A stretch of 64,000 bases of DNA from Paraniabella ginsengisoli (GTDB lineage: Bacteria; Bacteroidota; Bacteroidia; Chitinophagales; Chitinophagaceae). Below the pieces are notes generated by a model. It was not told the DNA's origin. It searched no databases and saw only the letters and a list, made by a program, of their open reading frames with translations. The first letter of the stretch is position 1. Every line of letters starts with the position of its first letter. Of this stretch, positions 59,046-64,000 are shown piece after piece. Both the position numbers and the translations under genes were made by a program. Where the stretch lies: positions 434,001 through 498,000 of the forward strand of contig NZ_JAKWBL010000004.1 of assembly GCF_022513635.1 (NCBI RefSeq), read 5' to 3'.

Positions 59046-59082
59046 CAAAAAACAAAAAGTGCCGCAGGAAATGCGACACTTT
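59046..59082 (-). terminator. Terminator of the surface-lipoprotein/TonB operon
   Basis: Minus-strand stem AAAGTGTCGCA / TGCGGCACTTT (59072-59082, 59056-59066) with one mismatch and a 5-nt loop, then TT-G-TTTTTT. It closes the operon ending at 59107. Confidence 0.8.
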
Positions 59083-59106
59083 AGTTAAAACTTTTGTTGT
59101 CAGCGG

Positions 59107-60215
59107 CTAATGAAAAACAGATAGTGTGGGAAAATAAATATGGTTAAAATCAACCGTTGTACCATCGTTGCCGTATTGAATTTTTTTAACTAACGCCCCT
59201 GATGTTGCATTGTAAATCAGTAAATAATTAACACCGGAAACGGCTCCATAACCAGCAATACCGTTTAACACAATATAATCTTTATTGCGGTCGTAACGGA
59301 TTGCTCCATAAACCATAAATGGATTAACATCTATTGATATAAAGGGCTTGCTTAATGAGAACGTATTGCCATCAACATATTTATAAATGTTAGCGCCCGA
59401 ATGATAAAACACAGCATCCTCTTTTTAGAAGCTGTAAGCCTTGTTGGAGCATCGAGACCGAAAGAGCCTATCGAAGCAGGTAACGCCACTCCGCTTGTAT
59501 CCAGGTTTTTATCAATTGCGATCAAACGGCTGCCCGTTGAGGCCCACACTTTTCCATTAGGTGTTGCCGCGAAGCCACGGTTAATATTGCTGAAGCTTTT
59601 TACGAAAGAGTAATTATTAGCTGAAATAATTTTAGCACCATTCGATTGAAGTATATATATATAATCACCAGCGTGCAACATGTCTCCGGTGTTAACTGCA
59701 GAAACTGAAGTGAGTTTATATTGAGGTGTTAACGTTCCCAGGTTAATAGCATAAACTCCATCACTGGCGCTAAGCAGGCCTTCATTTGTTTTAGTGCCAA
59801 TCAGGCTTCTCCAATTGCTCGTTTCCTGGTTGTAACGGCCTTCTTCCTTCAAAGTTTCAGCATCAAGTTTTATAACAGGCCCGTTCAGCTTGCTCGTCAA
59901 ATAGAGCTTGTTATCATAGACGCTGGCAAATTGAAGCGTGCTTGTTTTTGCGGCATTTGCAATTGTTTTTTCGGGATTTTCTTTTTCGTAAACTTTCGTA
60001 ACTACTGTATCTGCACCATAGGCATAAAATTGTATGGTGCCGGATGTTTGTCCATAAGAACCTTCGGTGATAATGAAAAAGCCATTGGCATAAGGAGCCG
60101 CCGGGTCAACAGGGTCTGGTCCTCCGATTTCTGTTACATCATCTTTGGAACAAGAGAGTAGAAATGTTGCAATCGTTATAATTGCAATCAGCTTTGATAA
60201 TTGTTTGTTATACAT
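59107..60215 (-). CDS. DUF5074-like beta-propeller surface lipoprotein (one frameshift)
   Basis: About 370 residues. Lipoprotein signal MYNKQLSKLIAIITIATFLLSCSKDD. Repeated propeller-type strands follow (GFFIITEGSYGQTSGTIQFY; DNKLYLTSKLNGPVIKLDAETL; GDYIYILQSNGAKIISA). The frame breaks at the T5 run 59422-59426; one base gives TASKKEDAVFYHSGANIYKY. It is the last gene of the TonB-receptor operon and a diverged paralogue of the 61.4-62.5 kb protein. It probably binds the same ligand class or presents it; that is an inference. Confidence 0.7.
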
Positions 60216-60254
60216 GATAGTCGTTCTGTTTTTACTTTTAGTTAAATCATTTTA

Positions 60255-61363
60255 TTATTCTGAAAAATGCAGGTCTTTAATGCCGGTAATTTCTGTAGAC
60301 ACCTCACCCAGCCAACCCCGTCGCCGAGCGCGGCGTTTTGTATTTTTATAAAATCGATGGCACTCAGATTTACTTTGCTGCCTTGTGCATTAACTGTATT
60401 GCTGATGTCAACTTTGTTACCTCCGTTAGCATTGGTGAGATTGTCAGCATATCCCCATTCGTGAGGCAGGTTCGTAACGTAGCCGGGGTTGCTTAAGTTC
60501 AACTTACTTTTAAGCCAAGAACCTTTAAGTGTGTATTGGTCGGCAGTGATCCAGTCTGGATAGTATGCCTGTTTATGAAAATTATTTTTCTTTACAAAAC
60601 CAGAACCTCCTTTATTATCCTGCCAGGCAACATCATCATTAGCTGATGCCGTACGGAAATAAGTAACTTCATAATTGCGCATATATTCTCCGGCTTTTCC
60701 AAATTCGCTTCCTGCAAGTTCATACCAGCTGTCGTCGGGTTTGCCATTGCCATTATCGTCAGCCATTACATAGACAATGCCTGGCTCGCTCCATTCTGGT
60801 AAAGCATTACCCATTATGTCAATATCGTTTCCATCCTTATTAGCCACACTATGGTCAAAGCCATAAATAACATAACCGCCCCAGGCGCCAAGACTTACCA
60901 TTCCTGTCTTTCCTACAATTCCTTTAGCACTTTCGAGGTTGCCAGGAGCTTTGTTTATAAACTGTCCGGGCGCAGGAAGAAATTCGAACAGGGTATCAAC
61001 AAAGGCTGATGAACCACCGACTCTTATTGGAGCAGCAACTTTAACGGTGTATTGTTTTTTAACTTCGCCAACATTATTAGTTGCTTTATAAGAAATGGCA
61101 TATGTTCCCGTTGTATCGAATGAATACTCAAATACGTTATTGTTAGACACGACGCGTTCATTTATGTACCACGCTTGAGATACGTTGCCTCCCGAAGACA
61201 CTGTAGCTTCAATTTTTATTGTTTCTTCAGCACGTACATTGATCGTTTCTTCGCTAATGGAGAATGTAATGACCGGTGCTGCAACGTCATCCTTTTTGCA
61301 AGAATGAAGAAAGAGCATAGAGCCGGCAAGGAGGATGGATAGATAGTAGATTTTTCTGTTCAT
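60255..61363 (-). CDS. PKD-domain cell-surface lipoprotein (frameshift near C-terminus)
   Basis: About 370 residues. Lipoprotein signal MNRKIYYLSILLAGSMLFLHSCKK. A PKD/Ig-like domain (about 30-110, TYAISYKATNNVGEVKKQYTV) is followed by a larger domain with SLGAWGGYVIYGFDHSVANK, SEPGIVYVMADDNGNGKPDD and SWYELAGSEFG. I recall proteins with this second domain as cell-surface proteins encoded beside BtuB/BtuG in Bacteroides cobalamin loci. One added G at the CCC run 60307-60309 gives GVGWGEVSTEITGIKDLHFSE and a stop at 60255. Confidence 0.72.
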
Positions 61364-61372
61364 TATTATGTT

Positions 61373-62512
61373 TTATTGAGTGATCGGTTTATAAACAAAT
61401 GCAAAGTGTGCAGGAATATTGCCTGAGGTAACCGTGAAGATCTTTTTTCCGTCTTTGTTATATCCATGCAAAACGCCGGACGATACATAATCTTTAGCGT
61501 CTGTGATATAAATATTTCTGCTTATTGGATCTGCAATAATTCCGTAAGGCTTGTCCAGAGCGGCTTCTGAGCCATCTTTAATGAAGCTTCCGTTTAAAAG
61601 CGTTTCCGTTTTGGTATTGATTACATGATAGGTGTTTTCCCAATTTCCCGTCTTGTAGCTAAATTCAGAACCAATAATATAAGCTGAATCTCCTGCCAGG
61701 CTTAGGTTAGCGGCTGCAATGTCAAATCTTTTTTTAACAGCATCTGTTTTAGTATCGATCACAAAAAGCCGTGAAGGGGTCTCATAATAATCACCGCGGG
61801 ATGATACATACAAATCTCCGTCAGCATCAGCTTTTAAGCGATGCAGATTAATAGCCACATCAATATTTTTTATGTTTTTGAAGGAAGACAGATCAATAAC
61901 GGAAACCGTTTTTTCATAATCCGGAGGGCTATAACCGCCTGAATTAGCGATGTACAGCTTGTTTCCGACAATGGCCATTTCCTCGGGCTGTCTTCCCACT
62001 TCGGCCGTTCGTTTAATATTCAAAGTGGCCGTATCAATTTCCACAACAATTCCATTGGGCGCGTTTGGTCCTAGAGCGATCTCACCATTATAAGCGCTGG
62101 CATAAACTTTTCCATTTGCAAATGTGATGTAGCGGCAATTTTTAAGCGCAATTGTTTTGATTCGCTTTGCAGTTACAACATCCATTACTTCTATCTTGTT
62201 GGATGCATTAATTACAGCATACAATTTAGAACCATACGCACAAATATCATTGCCAACATCACCTAAACCCAACGTTGCGTCAGGGTTTGCCTGCGTATAG
62301 ATATTTTTCCGGTAAGTACCGCTTGCATAATCATAATAATCCAGCGATGCCATATTGGTGTTCCAGTTACCTTCGTTCAATACATAAAAACCAGCGATAG
62401 TTGTATCTGCTTGTGGCGGTAGCGGAGTCGATTCTTCTCCATTTAAATCGCGCTCTTTCCTACAGGAAAAAAGCAAACATGTTATTGCTATAAGTAGAAT
62501 TGTTTTGTTCAT
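61373..62512 (-). CDS. YncE/DUF5074 beta-propeller surface lipoprotein, BtuG-like
   Basis: Intact, 379 residues. Signal MNKTILLIAITCLLFSCRKE with a lipobox Cys. Seven-bladed propeller repeats: GFYVLNEGNWNTNMASLDYY, VGNDICAYGSKLYAVIN, GRQPEEMAIVGNKLYIANSGG, LHRLKADADGDLYVSSRGDY. This matches BtuG-type surface proteins, which in Bacteroides cap the BtuB receptor and bind cobalamin very tightly. The 1-bp gap to the TonB receptor gene upstream supports a receptor-lipoprotein pair. Ligand assignment is by analogy only. Confidence 0.75.
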   Translation of the reverse strand: MNKTILLIAITCLLFSCRKERDLNGEESTPLPPQADTTIAGFYVLNEGNWNTNMASLDYYDYASGTYRKNIYTQANPDATLGLGDVGNDICAYGSKLYAVINASNKIEVMDVVTAKRIKTIALKNCRYITFANGKVYASAYNGEIALGPNAPNGIVVEIDTATLNIKRTAEVGRQPEEMAIVGNKLYIANSGGYSPPDYEKTVSVIDLSSFKNIKNIDVAINLHRLKADADGDLYVSSRGDYYETPSRLFVIDTKTDAVKKRFDIAAANLSLAGDSAYIIGSEFSYKTGNWENTYHVINTKTETLLNGSFIKDGSEAALDKPYGIIADPISRNIYITDAKDYVSSGVLHGYNKDGKKIFTVTSGNIPAHFAFVYKPITQ

Positions 62513-62513
62513 A

Positions 62514-64000
62514 TTAGAGATTTACAGTGAAGGAGAAACGATAGCTCCTTCCGGGCATGGGAAAGTTGTGTACCACATCGTAATATTGATTAAATAGGTT
62601 ATTGATATCGAGGCCAGCTTTCCATTGCGGACGATGGTTGTTATTTTGATAAACAAAACCAAGGTCGGTGGTGTAAAAAGGTTGTATATAATTAAGTGCT
62701 ATATTTTCTGGCAGCGCATAACGCTCACCGGTGTACATAAAACTGTAGTTGAATGATAAAGCTTTCCATAAAATTGAACCATGCGCAGTACCGCTATGCA
62801 ATGGCATATATGGTATTTGATGATTGTAGGATGACTGCCCCGTTGTTTTATTGATGGCTTTTTGATAGGTGTAGTTAAACCCGCTATTCCAGGCGATTTC
62901 TTTACCAATAAGTTTTGTAACTCCAATATTAGCTTCAATCCCTTTTATTTGTACGCTTCCCAGGTTTAACATCATCCAGCGGAAAAGATTAGCAGAAGGA
63001 ACCGCTACAATTTTATCTCTCACCTGGTTGTAATAAGCATCAGTCTGAATAGAAATATTATCGAAAAGATATTTACTCTCGTGTGTTAAGGTAAAACCAA
63101 GGTTGTATTGCTTTGTGTATTCTGGCTTTAGTAAAGTGTTGCCAATAAGTGTGTAATACAGATCATTAAAAGTAGGCATACGCAAGCTTTCTTTATAAAA
63201 ACTTCTTAGCCTGAAAGCCTTACTGGTAAAGGGTTGATACGAAATAGCTATTGTTGGCGATATCGCTTTTCGATCTGCCGATCCTTCAAAATATTTTACA
63301 TGCTCGTCGAAATAGCAGTATAATAAAGATGCCTGAACGGTAAGGCGCTCCCATTTAAAATTGTTGTTGAAGCTACCGATATAAGAATAGCGTCGAGGAT
63401 AAGCAAAGCGATAAAGATTTGCATCAAGCTTGTTGTAAGAAAAATCTGTTGATAACCCCACTTCCCACCATTTTATGGGTATATATTTTTGAGCAACTGA
63501 AGCATACCATTCGTTTTGTTGATAGGTATTGTTTAATAGCCCGCTGGTTGTGATATAATCAGGATCTAAATATCTTGTATAATCACTTGTATATTTTAGA
63601 TTGATCAGCTGTATGTGTTTAGCAGAAAATGCGTTTTTAAAAGATCCGTGTACAAAAAGTTTCGATCCCATAAACGCTGTGGGTTATAAAACCTGTTTTC
63701 TACAATGGCACCTGGCAAACCTCTGTTGGATTGATAGAAATAACTTTTAATAAATGCTTCGCCCGAGGAGTTTATTTTTTTAAATAAAGCCGCTTCTGCT
63801 CTCCATGCTGTAATATCAGCATTTTGGCGAATAGCAGTTGTGTCGAATAATCCCTCTTGTTTATAGAAACGATACCTGCCGTGAGCCGTTACCAGCTCGG
63901 CATTTGCAGATAAAGAAAGATTATCGGTTAATTTTTGCTGCCAAAGGAAGGATGGGTTTGCCAACCCGAAAGAACCTGTTTTAAAAGCTGCACGTAATTT
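62514..64000 (-). CDS. TonB-dependent outer-membrane receptor, BtuB-like (5' end outside window, one frameshift)
   Basis: About the last 495 residues of a beta-barrel receptor. Barrel strands are clear, with RLRSFYKESLRMPTFNDLYY, LKPEYTKQYNLGFTLTHES and a C-terminal WKAGLDINNLFNQYYDVVHNFPMPGRSYRFSFTVNL ending in an aromatic/hydrophobic strand. RMPTFNDLYY and PMPGRSY occur in BtuB-like receptors. The frame breaks at the A5 run 63654-63658; one base gives WDRNFFVHGSFKNAF. The plug domain, signal and any cobalamin riboswitch would lie beyond 64000. It shares an operon with three surface lipoproteins. Confidence 0.82.

Overview
The window looks like a chromosomal segment from a Bacteroidota member, most likely Chitinophagaceae or a near relative. 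The evidence is family content: IPExxxVDY, DUF2480, DUF2007, DUF5074, an S46 dipeptidyl-peptidase, a Nudix-type AraR-like regulator, KdsD/KdsB, a Rho with a long basic N-terminal insert, and promoter -7 boxes of the TAnnTTTG type. There are no phage, transposase or CRISPR genes. The assignment rests on recognition, not on a database search.

Layout. 1-6.2 kb: tail of a PQQ sugar dehydrogenase, an NAD-dependent epimerase, a Gdx/SugE exporter, a Crp-type regulator, an outer-membrane protein and a kdsD-manC-exonuclease operon. 6.4-15 kb: recQ, tRNA-Phe, mnmG, ybeY, feoA, nadD, chrA and fabG, with two parS-like sites between ybeY and mnmG. 15-20.7 kb: an arginase-fold protein, a Gfo/Idh/MocA oxidoreductase, a secreted PHP-domain hydrolase and nadA. 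20.7-21.3 kb: an AT-rich gap with clustered DnaA-box-like 9-mers. 21.3-30 kb: DPP11-type peptidase, AraR-like regulator facing a GH51 arabinofuranosidase, an MFS carrier and rho. 30-45 kb: asnS, a GH88/GH29/heparinase-type carbohydrate locus, lysS, a secreted oxidoreductase, a lipoprotein MsrB and adk. 45-59 kb: feoB, an MscS channel, a PpiD-like chaperone, an S9 peptidase, corA, kdsB and a fatty-acid hydroxylase. 59-64 kb: a minus-strand operon of a TonB-dependent receptor and three surface lipoproteins, resembling Bacteroides BtuB/BtuG cobalamin uptake loci.

About thirty genes, including essential ones (rho, asnS, lysS, adk, fabG), are broken by frameshifts. In every case I worked through, adding a single base restores the expected protein, and that base nearly always belongs to a homopolymer run. 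I read these as sequence errors (homopolymer contraction) and annotate each such gene as one CDS spanning the frameshift.

Several intergenic regions carry palindromic repeats. One family of about 135-140 bp has CACATAG-type terminal inverted repeats and a central CCGCC/GGCGG hairpin (three copies). Another of about 60-70 bp has CTCACAG/CTGTGAG ends (three copies). Two further families have two diverged copies each. No transposase is present, so these look like non-autonomous or REP/MITE-like elements.
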